Source: Neobacillus mesonae
GTDB lineage: Bacteria; Bacillota; Bacilli; Bacillales; Cytobacillaceae
Direction: 5' to 3'
Length of the DNA stretch: 64,000 bases
NCBI RefSeq assembly: GCF_001636315.1
Contig: NZ_KV440949.1
Location: 2,093,203 to 2,157,202, forward strand
Shown here: positions 51,084-60,196 of the stretch, piece by piece
Numbering within the stretch: position 1 is the first letter of the stretch
How the letters are laid out: every line of letters starts with the position of its first letter
The notes under the pieces: model-generated
What the model was told of the DNA's origin: nothing
Database searches by the model: none
What the model saw: only the letters and a program-made list of their open reading frames with translations
Made by a program: the position numbers and the translations under genes

Positions 51084-52655
51084 CTATTTTTTCTTAACAT
51101 TCCAAAGGATAATTCCTTGTAAGAAGCCCATACCCTCGATGTTGGATCGAGTTGTGGTAATCGTAGTCTTATTTCCAAACTTAATAAGCGGTAAATAGTT
51201 ATAGAACTCTTCTTGAAGCTGTGCGAAATATTCCTTCGCTTCTTCCTGAGAACCAGCTTTGTTGATTTTGTCTAACAGATCATCCATTTTTGGGTCATTT
51301 GTCCAACCTGGCCACTCACTGGCGGAATTTAAAAAGTCATATTTAGCTGGTATTGGCTCCGTTGGGAAACCAGTGACAAAAATATCATAAGCATTTGCAT
51401 CGCCGCGCTTTTGGAGGAGAGTCGGCCAATCATACACGTCTAGCTTAACTTTCATGCCAAGCTTCTGAAGCTGCTGCTGAACAACAACTGCTGCATTGTA
51501 ATGGTCTTCGTAATCTCTGCTCGCCAAGATCACAATTTCTTGGTCTTTGTATCCAGCTTCTTTCAATAATTGCTTCGCTTTTTCTGTGTCTTTTTGATTA
51601 TATTGATCCTTACCTGCCTCGCTATACCAATCCACTTGGTCCTTGATCATTAGACCATGTTCCAATTCATAGAAATTCTCATTCGCAAATGCCGCCATTA
51701 GAATCTCTTCTTCATCCAAAGCCGCATTGACAGCTTGACGTGCCTTAATATCTTTAAAGAATCTTGCTTTCTTATTAAACACAACACCATTAAAGCCATT
51801 GTGGTTTACATGATTTTTTACATCTTCATTTGCTTCTAATTGTTCCGCATTATCAAACGGAATCGCATTGGCTATATCATATTCGCCAGTTTGGATTCCA
51901 GCTAATCTTGTTGAAGCATCCGTTACAAATTGAAAATAGATATCATCTAGCAATGCTTCTTTTTTACCTGCTAAGCCGCTACTCTCTGTAGTAAGAGATT
52001 GATAATCTTTAAACTTTTCTAAGTGAACATATTGGTCTGTTTTCCATTCGACAAACTTATAAGGGCCGGTTCCGATAAACTCAGCTAACCCTTTCTCTGT
52101 TGCCCCTTCAACTACTTCCTTCGGTGTAATAACTGCAGCCTGTCCTGGGTCAGCCAGCATGGCTAAAGCTGTAGTTAGACGTTCCGGCATTTCCAATACC
52201 ACCGCATTTTCACCGCTTGCTTTGAATGTTGCTTTGGCAAAATAGGATTTACCTAGTGCAGTAGCACCTTTCCAACGATTCATGGAGGCAACAACGTCTT
52301 CTGCTGTCATCTCTTTGCCATTGTGGAACTTAATCCCTTTTCTTAATTCAAACATGATGGTTTTTCCATCTTCACTTACCTCATACTTTTCAGCCAGCAT
52401 TGGCTCGACTTCAAAGTTTTGATTAAAGGTTACAAGTGATTCAAAGACATTTCTTGTAATATCACGTGTTGCGACTGCCGTAGACATAAGCGGATCTAAA
52501 GTTGGCGGCTGAGCATTGTACGCAACCTGAAGTTCCCCGCCTGCATCCTTTTTCCCATCTTCAGATTTCTTCGAATCAGTCTTGTCAGCACCCGAACAGC
52601 CGATGATTGAGAAAGCTAGAACCAATACCAAGAAAAATAAGCTTAACTTCTTCAT
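51084..52655 (-). CDS. Substrate-binding lipoprotein of the cluster B importer (SBP family 5)
   Basis: A 523-residue lipoprotein: signal with lipobox IIGC (Cys20), then a Lys/Asp/Ser linker. ARRDITRNVFESLVTFN-type N-terminal motif, IMFELRKGIKFHNGKEMTAEDV and WPGWTNDPKMDDLLDKI are SBP_bac_5 features. First gene of the cluster B transport-catabolic operon, with two RpiR operator copies 76-120 bases upstream. Proximity to two NSARs and an M20 enzyme suggests N-acyl-amino acid or peptide ligands. Confidence 0.92.
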   Translation of the reverse strand: MKKLSLFFLVLVLAFSIIGCSGADKTDSKKSEDGKKDAGGELQVAYNAQPPTLDPLMSTAVATRDITRNVFESLVTFNQNFEVEPMLAEKYEVSEDGKTIMFELRKGIKFHNGKEMTAEDVVASMNRWKGATALGKSYFAKATFKASGENAVVLEMPERLTTALAMLADPGQAAVITPKEVVEGATEKGLAEFIGTGPYKFVEWKTDQYVHLEKFKDYQSLTTESSGLAGKKEALLDDIYFQFVTDASTRLAGIQTGEYDIANAIPFDNAEQLEANEDVKNHVNHNGFNGVVFNKKARFFKDIKARQAVNAALDEEEILMAAFANENFYELEHGLMIKDQVDWYSEAGKDQYNQKDTEKAKQLLKEAGYKDQEIVILASRDYEDHYNAAVVVQQQLQKLGMKVKLDVYDWPTLLQKRGDANAYDIFVTGFPTEPIPAKYDFLNSASEWPGWTNDPKMDDLLDKINKAGSQEEAKEYFAQLQEEFYNYLPLIKFGNKTTITTTRSNIEGMGFLQGIILWNVKKK

Positions 52656-52730
52656 TTACCATTTCCCCCTTATAGATTAGTAACTTTTAATCTTTGAAAA
52701 AAGCATATTCTTCATGGACCATCAGCTTGG

Positions 52731-52746
52731 TAAAGTTTATACTTCA
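52731..52746. promoter_or_regulatory. RpiR operator, cluster B, site 1
   Basis: TAAAGTTTATACTTCA differs from the cluster A palindrome (8261-8276) at one position. It lies 76 bases upstream of the binding-protein start. Confidence 0.7.
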
Positions 52747-52759
52747 TCAATCAGCAATA

Positions 52760-52775
52760 TGAAGTTTATACTTTT
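52760..52775. promoter_or_regulatory. RpiR operator, cluster B, site 2
   Basis: TGAAGTTTATACTTTT keeps the left arm and centre of the cluster A palindrome exactly; its start is 29 bases from that of site 1. Tandem sites fit cooperative binding between the divergent operon and regulator. Confidence 0.7.
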
Positions 52776-52974
52776 TAATTGAATTTACCATATATTCTGT
52801 CTTTTCACAATAATCATTCTGAATTTTTCCCAATAAAATCTTATTAATAAAAATAATATTGTAAGGTTAACTTCAATTTGATATTGTAGAAGCAATCGCT
52901 TCATTTGTTTTAAAAGGAAGGATTTGCTTCATTTTCAAATTATTTGCTGTAAAATCTTAGGGAGCTGACTAGAA

Positions 52975-53820
52975 ATGAGTACTTTTAAAGATAAAATTAA
53001 ATTAAAATATCCCACTCTCTCTTCCGGCCATAAAAAGGTGGGAAAATATGTCCTTGATTATCCACAGGCAGTGGCCATGAAATCTGCGAGCCAATTAGGA
53101 CAGGATGTCGGAGTAAGCGAGACCACCATCATTCGTTTTTGTTATGCGCTTGAGTACAGCGGATATAGCGAATTGCAAGCGGAGATAAGACAATTTCTTA
53201 TTTTTCAAAAAAGCAGTTTTCAAGACTATCAAGCCATGAAAGCAGGGGAGGCCAATCAGCCTAATTTCTTCTTTCAAAATATGCAACGGGACCAAGCACA
53301 TATTCAGAAGATCATCGAACAAATAAATGAAGAGGATCTGTATCGGGTAGCTAAAAAAATCTATGATTCCGATAATATCTTAGTTGCGGGAGTTAGGACC
53401 TCATTTGCCGTTGCCCACTGGTTATCATTTGCACTGAATATCGTTAGAGGCAATGCACACTTAGTCCAGCCTGGAGTTGACGACATTAACTTCTTATTTT
53501 CAAAACTTAACAATCAAAGCATCTTTGTTGCGATCACGTTCCACCGTTATTCATCCATGACACTTGACCTGGCAAAGCTAGCAAAAAAACAAGGGGCCTA
53601 TATCATTGGTATCACAGACTCAGTTCTCTCCCCCCTCGAGGAATTTGCCGATACATTGCTGCCAATTAATCTATCCTCGACATCCACCCTTGACACTGGT
53701 CCTGCAGTGTTATCGCTAATCAATGCTATCGTTGCCGGCGTCGCTGTCATCGACAAGGACGCCTTTGATCGTCGAAGAGAGGGTTACGAAAAATTCAACC
53801 CTGGGAAGTTTCTTATATAA
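52975..53820 (+). CDS. MurR/RpiR-family regulator of cluster B
   Basis: A 281-residue paralogue of the cluster A regulator: the HTH segment GQDVGVSETTIIRFCYALEYSGYSEL is nearly identical to its counterpart, and the SIS domain holds GVRTSFAVAHWLSFALN and VFVAITFHRYSS. It is divergent from the importer operon, with the shared operators in the 319-base gap. The near-identical recognition helix together with shared operator sequence implies cross-regulation between the two clusters. Ligand unknown. Confidence 0.88.
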   Translation: MSTFKDKIKLKYPTLSSGHKKVGKYVLDYPQAVAMKSASQLGQDVGVSETTIIRFCYALEYSGYSELQAEIRQFLIFQKSSFQDYQAMKAGEANQPNFFFQNMQRDQAHIQKIIEQINEEDLYRVAKKIYDSDNILVAGVRTSFAVAHWLSFALNIVRGNAHLVQPGVDDINFLFSKLNNQSIFVAITFHRYSSMTLDLAKLAKKQGAYIIGITDSVLSPLEEFADTLLPINLSSTSTLDTGPAVLSLINAIVAGVAVIDKDAFDRRREGYEKFNPGKFLI

Positions 53821-53916
53821 AAGAACGAGAAAGTGTTTTCTTGGCATGACTAGGCACTAATATATATGGAATTAAACACAGCTTTATCCACAATCTCCAT
53901 TTAAATAACTAAAGAA

Positions 53917-53945
53917 AAAACTCGCCAAATTCCCGGCGAGTTTTA
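53917..53945. terminator. Bidirectional terminator, RpiR / metallophosphatase
   Basis: AAAACTCGCC and GGCGAGTTTT are perfect 10-bp arms, with T runs usable in both directions, between convergent genes. Confidence 0.88.
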
Positions 53946-54069
53946 TGTTTTAATGTACCAATTCCAGTGTCCCTGCGCAATTAATGAGATTGCCTGATAT
54001 TTTCTCAGTCGCAGATTAACACCCAGTTTTCATAATCTTTGTTTGTTTTGTATTCTTCTGCTGAGATCT

Positions 54070-56076
54070 TTAGATTCTTCGTCCAGAAAAATCGGATTTC
54101 GATATTAACTCAACGTTTGGGATGACATTTCCCATCTTATCGAAATGAATCTTTTGAACATCATGATAGACACGGCGTTCAGTCCGAACTAAGTCATAGT
54201 TATCATCCAGGATTGGGAAAATATACACAGGTGTTAAGGTTAATTCCGTACCATTTGCAGTTTTCACGAAATCCATTTGTAAATGTCCGTAATGCAAACC
54301 GCCATCAATTAATTGCTTGACTCCATTTTTATTCGTTTGCCAAAATTCCGGCTCATCTTGAGTTGCACTCCATTGAGTATAGGTATTATAGTCTTGTGGC
54401 ACATAATTACCGTTTTCATCTTTAATCATTTTTTCGCCGCGTAAACCGTCAGCCGCGACACCAACGTCGTAAGAATGGAAACCTCTTCCATCTCCATCTA
54501 AATCTACCCAGCTGCGTTCAAACATTTCATCATGTCCAGAAATCACAGTAGCAACGCCATATTTTTCAAACAACGGTGAATATACACGCATAGCCACACC
54601 AGATTGGTTATCTGCTTTTGTATGATTTGGTGGTGTACCATGAACACCACTTGAATAGGCTGCATGGTGAAATTGCACTAGAATGATTTGTCCCTTTTCG
54701 CGTGCATCCTTTAATTGCCTTTCCGCCCACTTGTATTGCTCAGTACCTGGATTAAAGTTTGGCAGGTCTGAATCCTTAGTTGTTGTTCCTTTGAAAACCT
54801 TTGTGTACGCATCGTAATAAGATTCAGCTGTAAATTCACCTTGTGTATCTGTCGTAATGTACGGATCACCATTCACACCTTGTTCTGCCCATACTAATTC
54901 CTTTAATACAGAATCATTTCCACTGTATACGGAACCTGTAAAAGTCTTTGTAACGGTTGATTCATCAGGAATTCCATTAGTTGAATCCAATGTTAATAAT
55001 GTCACTGGCCCCATATCTGTTCGGTAATACGAATCTTTAAACTGAGGGTTTTCTGCATCACCAGGAGTATCGAAGTATTCATGGAACCTATTACGAGATA
55101 TAACTGCTGGTGTCCGATCCGCATCACTTCCGTAACCGCTATTAATGGCTGCATATGTTTCCCAGTTTCCTAAAGCAGGTAATATCGGCGTTTTGGAAGC
55201 AATATCTGTAAATTCACCTGCAAAGTGTCGCCAAAACTCATCCCAGCCAGGCTGATATCCTGAACCTTGTGTTAAATCACCAGTGATTATTAACGCATCC
55301 GGGTCCTCCTTTTCGATATGAGCTAAGTTTTCATTTAAAGCCGTTTGTTGATCGAGTGAATAACGAACTAAAAACATATTATTGCGTGCAGCATTTCCAT
55401 ATTTTTTATCAAAAGCGGATCCTTTACCCGGACGTTCCTCTGAACCTGGAGCATAAGGATTGACTGTATGCAATTCCCACTCACGATGTTCTAATGCCCC
55501 GAACGGTTCTGTTTCAGAATCGGAAAAGGCAATAAGCTTTAATTTATCCCAATTTTCGCGCTCTGGAAACGTTTCAAAACGAGAAGTATGGGTACCTTTT
55601 CCTTGTTTTACGGTAATATGATAGGTTGAATTTGGTTGTAACCCATCAATGGTGACAGAATGTTTATAGTTGGAATTTGATTTTAACCAAGAGCCTTGTG
55701 GAATCGTTTCTACTACGCCATTTCCACTGTTATACGTTAATTCTTGTTTTAATTCTTTTTCCGTATACTCCATTAATTCCATGTAATGTGGGGCAGAAAT
55801 CAACTTTTTCATCTTTATTCCAGGACCAGTAATAATGACATTACCAGGTTCATTTAACTCTGATACCCAGCTAATGGTCATAGAAGTACTAGTTGGAGAT
55901 TGTAAATAGGGTAACACACGGAATCCCGTTTCTGGTTCACGTAATGTTGATGGAGAAGTTTCTTGGGGTACCTTTTCTTTTGCTGCTGCTCCTAGTGTTA
56001 TTAGTGGGCTAGCAACAGCAATTAATGAAGCAAATGTTGGAATAACTAGCCTGCGTAGCAATAAATTTTTCTTCAT
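54070..56076 (-). CDS. Exported purple-acid-phosphatase-like metallophosphoesterase with altered metal motifs
   Basis: A 668-residue protein with a Sec signal (~1-32), a fibronectin-like N-terminal domain (~50-170) of the purple acid phosphatase type, and a calcineurin-like domain. Expected metal motifs are present in altered form: SDSE with Asp186 (usual DxG/DxH), GDLTQ with Asp267, GNWE at 303-306 (usual GNHE/D), QFHHAAY, and SGHDEMF (usual GHxH). Three of five motifs lack the usual His. It may bind a different metal set or have lost phosphatase activity. No sortase motif. Standing alone, minus strand; AAGGGAG before the ATG. Confidence 0.8.
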   Translation of the reverse strand: MKKNLLLRRLVIPTFASLIAVASPLITLGAAAKEKVPQETSPSTLREPETGFRVLPYLQSPTSTSMTISWVSELNEPGNVIITGPGIKMKKLISAPHYMELMEYTEKELKQELTYNSGNGVVETIPQGSWLKSNSNYKHSVTIDGLQPNSTYHITVKQGKGTHTSRFETFPERENWDKLKLIAFSDSETEPFGALEHREWELHTVNPYAPGSEERPGKGSAFDKKYGNAARNNMFLVRYSLDQQTALNENLAHIEKEDPDALIITGDLTQGSGYQPGWDEFWRHFAGEFTDIASKTPILPALGNWETYAAINSGYGSDADRTPAVISRNRFHEYFDTPGDAENPQFKDSYYRTDMGPVTLLTLDSTNGIPDESTVTKTFTGSVYSGNDSVLKELVWAEQGVNGDPYITTDTQGEFTAESYYDAYTKVFKGTTTKDSDLPNFNPGTEQYKWAERQLKDAREKGQIILVQFHHAAYSSGVHGTPPNHTKADNQSGVAMRVYSPLFEKYGVATVISGHDEMFERSWVDLDGDGRGFHSYDVGVAADGLRGEKMIKDENGNYVPQDYNTYTQWSATQDEPEFWQTNKNGVKQLIDGGLHYGHLQMDFVKTANGTELTLTPVYIFPILDDNYDLVRTERRVYHDVQKIHFDKMGNVIPNVELISKSDFSGRRI

Positions 56077-56387
56077 GTTACCTCTCCCTTTTATATCTTA
56101 TTCATCACAAATTATACCGATGGAACGTATAAATAATAGTAATTTAATGTAAAAACTAATTTTATTTTTTAATAGACTACTATTTTAATAAAAAGAGAGA
56201 CCAGTTTTAGAGTGTATACCCAACCTGGCCCCTCACCCTAAAGGCAAATTAAAAACACCATCTGTTATTATAAACCGCCGTCGATACGCCATGGATTCTT
56301 TCAATTTTTCCTCTAAAACAGCTATGTTGATGTGGTGATAAATGACCGTTTAAGCTTTTGAAAGCCAGCATTCTTGATAAATGCTCC
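56077..56387. other. Intergenic region, nothing firm
   Basis: About 310 AT-rich bases with the metallophosphatase promoter region and no gene. The last 30 bases, TCTTGATAAATGCTCCTTAT and following, nearly repeat 26033-26060. Confidence 0.5.
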
Positions 56388-57938
56388 TTATTTACCGGCC
56401 ACTTTCACAAGGGTGTCGTAAATCATTTCAGTTCCCTCATCAAGAGATTTCACAGAAATTCTTTCGTCGTTACCATGCATTCGTTCTAACGTATCATTGT
56501 CGAGCGGGTATGGATAAATGCCGTAGACAGGAACTCCTCTGTCCCGCCATGGAGCTGCATCGGTTCCGGCTTCAAACAATGCCGGGGCAACTTCAGCCTC
56601 AGGCCATTGTTTTTTGCTGCTTTCCGCAAGTGCCTTGAAGAGTTCTGTTTCAGTCGAAGATGGCTCTTCCTTTGCCTTCTTCTCATAATATTCTGCCGCT
56701 TCTTCCGTTGTCATATCTCCTGAAAGCTCAATCTTTACATTTGGATCATTGATGACTTGTCGAATCTCCTCCATCACTTTAAACGGTGATGAACCCGGTA
56801 CGATACGAGTATTAATAATGGCTTCCGCTTTGCCAGGTATGACGTTTTCCTTTACTCCCGCAGTGACAATGGTCGGAGCGACAGTATTCCGCATTAACGC
56901 ATGCCATAGAAGAGGATATTCGCCGAGTTCGACCACTTTCTTAGCAGCCTCGCTAACTTTTACTGGATCATCTCCATCTACGAGCATCTTCAAATAGCCA
57001 GCAAGCGGTTCCTTTGCACTTTTTGAGAGAGCCTGGAAATATTCTTTTGTTATCGGATTCAGCGTCGGATCCGTATCCCAATCTGCCACCTTTGCCAGGG
57101 CCTTCGTCAAATGAGAGATCGAGCTTTCCGGCATCGGACGCGAAGAATGGGTCGGTTTTCCTGTAGCTGTCAACTTGATCGAGGCATAGATTTTATCCTG
57201 TACAGTAATGTTTACTTGGCGGGTCTTTTTGTTCTCATCTTGAAAAATCCAGCCACCCTCGTTCAAGGCAAACTCTGCCTTAATTTTGTCCCAATGATGC
57301 TCCGCCAGCCAATCTGTGCCATATTTTCCCGCTTCTTCGTCTGCTTCTGCAAGAAATATGACATCACGTGTAAGTGGTACCTTATTTTCCGCAAGCATTA
57401 AAACGGCACTGGCAAAAACGGCCTGACCTCCCTTGAAATCCATTGCTCCTCGTCCCATCACGTATCCGTCTTTAATAACACCTCCAAACGGGTCAACTGT
57501 CCAGCTTTCTTTTTCAGCGGGAACGACGTCCGCATGACCAGCAAGCAGCACAGGCTGCTGGCTCCCATCTCCCTTTAAACGAGCGATAAAATGTGCCTGA
57601 CCTTCCGGGGTTTTAATAATTTCCGTTTGCGCTCCAGCCTTATCAAAGAGCTTTTTTAAAAATTTTGCCTGGTCAAGTGTTTGCCCTCCAGGATTGGTAG
57701 AATCAAAACGAAGCAGTTCTTGAAGCAGCTTTGCAGTCTTGCTATCGGTTGGTTCCGATTCGGTGATTCCTTTTTTCATTTGTTTTACGTCTGTTTCATT
57801 CCCTTTCGCTTGCTCTGAGCCTGCAGTCCCGCTTTTCAGCTGCTGCGACGAATTACTTGGAGTATTGTTTCGACTACAAGCAGCATTAATCCCAATACAT
57901 AAACAAAGTAAAGCAATTCCAATAAATATTCGCTTCAA
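56388..57938 (-). CDS. Exported M20 peptidase, probable lipoprotein
   Basis: A 516-residue protein starting at TTG. The signal ends INAAC-SRN; Cys21 suggests lipidation although Asn at -3 is atypical, so simple secretion is possible. A low-complexity linker (~22-65) precedes an ArgE/DapE-type M20 domain: LLAGHADVVPAEKE, VMGRGAMDFKGG, LAEADEEAGKYGTDW and ERMHGNDERI. Extracellular M20 peptidases would trim peptides or acyl-amino acids outside the cell before uptake by the two importers encoded in the window (inference). Monocistronic. Confidence 0.85.
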   Translation of the reverse strand: MKRIFIGIALLCLCIGINAACSRNNTPSNSSQQLKSGTAGSEQAKGNETDVKQMKKGITESEPTDSKTAKLLQELLRFDSTNPGGQTLDQAKFLKKLFDKAGAQTEIIKTPEGQAHFIARLKGDGSQQPVLLAGHADVVPAEKESWTVDPFGGVIKDGYVMGRGAMDFKGGQAVFASAVLMLAENKVPLTRDVIFLAEADEEAGKYGTDWLAEHHWDKIKAEFALNEGGWIFQDENKKTRQVNITVQDKIYASIKLTATGKPTHSSRPMPESSISHLTKALAKVADWDTDPTLNPITKEYFQALSKSAKEPLAGYLKMLVDGDDPVKVSEAAKKVVELGEYPLLWHALMRNTVAPTIVTAGVKENVIPGKAEAIINTRIVPGSSPFKVMEEIRQVINDPNVKIELSGDMTTEEAAEYYEKKAKEEPSSTETELFKALAESSKKQWPEAEVAPALFEAGTDAAPWRDRGVPVYGIYPYPLDNDTLERMHGNDERISVKSLDEGTEMIYDTLVKVAGK

Positions 57939-58249
57939 TTCTTCAGCCCCCCGTCATTTTTAACATCTACAGCATTAAAAAGTAACCCTAGTATAAACAG
58001 TTTTGGTAAAACATAACAATCCAACAAACGATGCTATTTTTTGAACAATCAGTTATTTCCGATTTCAAATACTCCCCTGATAACAGGAAGATGGTCATAA
58101 CAAATGGACGAGTACCATACACGGCCTGCCTCTTATAAAGTATCTTTTTCTTGCCCACTTAGAGGTTTCTGCAATGAAAAACCTAACTTAGGAAAATTAG
58201 ACCACAGTATATAAAGTAAATAATCACCATTACTTTTAATCTACAAATA

Positions 58250-58350
58250 TGGATAAAAAATGTCGAAAATTTCTCTATGGTCTTACCCTTATCTTTCATT
58301 CTTTTTGCAACCAATAGCAATGCCTCTTCTCTCCTACTTCTTTCATATGA
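58250..58350 (-). pseudogene. Rpn-family nuclease C-terminal remnant
   Basis: The minus-strand frame reads YERSRREEALLLVAKRM then KDKGKTIEKF, matching the C-terminal helix of the larger remnant at 24092-24600 (YERRGREEGREEALL..., KEKGKTAEEI). Only about 33 codons remain. The adjoining word ATGGATAAAAAATGTCGA also occurs at 24735-24752. Confidence 0.6.
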
Positions 58351-58353
58351 GTG

Positions 58354-58366
58354 GGGGTCTGACCCC
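58354..58366. repeat. GGGGTCTGACCCC palindrome
   Basis: A 13-base perfect palindrome of the GGGAC/GTCCC-type family, 14 bases before the M14 terminator. Confidence 0.75.
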
Positions 58367-58369
58367 TTA

Positions 58370-58396
58370 AAAAGAAAAACCGCCCATCAAAGGCGG
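58370..58396 (-). terminator. Terminator of the M14 carboxypeptidase gene
   Basis: CCGCC and GGCGG arms (58380-58396) around CATCAAA, with TTTTTCTTTTT following on the minus strand, 46 bases beyond the stop. Confidence 0.85.
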
Positions 58397-58441
58397 CCGT
58401 AAAAAGTATATTATTCTTACATTATCTGATCTTGTAATAAT

Positions 58442-60196
58442 TTATTCTCCAATATTCTTTTTCACTGGCTCTACATTTAGCCTTTCTTCTTTCATATATC
58501 GGTAGATAGGAATTTCTTCACCGACGTTTACAGGTACAAAATTAAATCTGACGAAACTATCGACCGCCTCAGGTTCAAGCGCCTCTGCAATCAGGTTTGC
58601 TGCAGGCTGGTTCATTTGGAAAACGTAGCTTCCCTTTGGAAAGACATACTTTTTCTCCTGTACTTCCGTTTTGACGTTGTTCAATATGTGTCCTTGGTAG
58701 TAAGGGGATTCCGCCTTTTGTTCAGTGACCATGTAACGCTCAACGGTCAGTACCTTTTCCTCTTTCAATTTACTTACTTTAATACCTGCTATTTGCAGCT
58801 TTTCAGCAATATCGTGATACGCTGGAGGCAGAATGTATGCATTTGGCCGGACTCGTTCTAGAGTAGGGATTCCTTTATCAAGACTAAGGTACTTAACTGG
58901 TATCTCCACAACTTCCCCTTTGGCGATGTCGACCACTTTCAATAGTTTCTTTTCAGCAAGCTCCTGATGTGTGCTGGTTATGATGATTTTATCATTGTCT
59001 TTCACCGTTTCACCTTTTCGAACGACTTCTTCTCTGGCAGCTTTAACAGTGGATTTTATTTCTGACGCTAATCGTGCTGTTGTCTTCAATAAACTTGTTT
59101 GCGTAGTCACTTGTGCTGCGACCCTGCGTTCAAAGTTTTCTCGGCCAATGCCTATCCCCCGACTTTCAATAAATAAAGAAAAACTCGGCTGAAGGCCTTG
59201 GTAAGTGGTTTCGAAGCGTGGCTCCGTTCCCTCTTCAGATACCTTGTATTCACCGTCTTTAGAGCGCTCAACAAGTAGATACGCGGACGAGGAATATCCA
59301 TTTTTCTCTAGATCTTTATGAGCTTGGTTAATTAACCACTCATCGTTCTTTTCAAAAATTGATTTAGGCGTGTTTAAGTTATATTGTTTCGCCATATTAA
59401 TGTCATAATATTTTAGTGCTCCTGCTTCACCGATGTCAGGAAAGGTACCATTACCAACACCTTCTTCATGAGCTGCAATGGCTACTTCTGGTTTAAATCG
59501 CTGGTACGCTTTGTTCACTTCTCTCATATCCGATAATTCAAATTTCATATGATCACGGTTTGCATCCAGCCGTTTCGCATTCTGTCGTTGAAAATAGTAA
59601 GAGCCATCCGGGTTCTTTCGGGGTACCATGACAACATTGATTTTTTCAAGTACATCTTTACCCAGTTCACCTGTGGCTAGTTGTTGAGCCATTACTAAAA
59701 GTGACTCCCCTCCAGCCGGCTCATTTCCATGAATCTGACCTTCTATCCAAACGGTCGGCTTACGTTTAAAGTTAGCTGAATGTTCATTTTTACTTGTTGT
59801 AAAAATAAGCAGCGGAATCTCGCGCCCCTCAAGCGAATAAATAGAGTTCTCCATCTTCATAAGCTTACTTTTCTTATCCAAATCTTTTAAAAACTTCATC
59901 ATTTCCTCTTGAGTGGTGAAATTCTGCTTCCCTGCTTTAAATCCTGGGGTATCAAATTTGATAGTAGGATTTGGGTATAATGCTTTAACTTGCTCTGGCT
60001 GCTTGTAGCTTTGGCCAAAGTAAGGGGTCAACGTAGGGTTCATTTGTCCAGCTGCTGGCGGTGCCGCGGCTGTATTAGCTATTGTCTTTTTTTCTAGCAT
60101 TGTTGTAGAAGAAGCCATAATCGTATGATTTAATCCAAACATAGCCGACAATGTCATGACAGCTACTGTAGAAGAAACTAAAGTTTTTCTTTTCAT
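58442..60196 (-). CDS. Exported M14-family zinc carboxypeptidase
   Basis: A 584-residue protein from ATG 60196; the frame opens eight codons earlier, but GGAGG lies between the two starts (a TTG one codon earlier is equally placed). It has a Sec signal (~1-29), then an M14 domain: zinc motif HGNE (His156, Glu159), NPDG, LDANRDH, the distal AAHEEG His and FIESRGIG with the likely catalytic Glu. The C-terminal ~200 residues form an unassigned domain common in long M14 proteins. It would remove C-terminal residues from peptides outside the cell. Monocistronic. Confidence 0.88.
   Translation of the reverse strand: MKRKTLVSSTVAVMTLSAMFGLNHTIMASSTTMLEKKTIANTAAAPPAAGQMNPTLTPYFGQSYKQPEQVKALYPNPTIKFDTPGFKAGKQNFTTQEEMMKFLKDLDKKSKLMKMENSIYSLEGREIPLLIFTTSKNEHSANFKRKPTVWIEGQIHGNEPAGGESLLVMAQQLATGELGKDVLEKINVVMVPRKNPDGSYYFQRQNAKRLDANRDHMKFELSDMREVNKAYQRFKPEVAIAAHEEGVGNGTFPDIGEAGALKYYDINMAKQYNLNTPKSIFEKNDEWLINQAHKDLEKNGYSSSAYLLVERSKDGEYKVSEEGTEPRFETTYQGLQPSFSLFIESRGIGIGRENFERRVAAQVTTQTSLLKTTARLASEIKSTVKAAREEVVRKGETVKDNDKIIITSTHQELAEKKLLKVVDIAKGEVVEIPVKYLSLDKGIPTLERVRPNAYILPPAYHDIAEKLQIAGIKVSKLKEEKVLTVERYMVTEQKAESPYYQGHILNNVKTEVQEKKYVFPKGSYVFQMNQPAANLIAEALEPEAVDSFVRFNFVPVNVGEEIPIYRYMKEERLNVEPVKKNIGE

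Larger units (their letters stand above)
57939..58441. other. Intergenic region with Rpn remnant and terminator
   Basis: Besides the M20 promoter region it contains a small Rpn-nuclease remnant (58250-58350), a GGGGTCTGACCCC palindrome and the terminator of the M14 gene. Confidence 0.65.
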
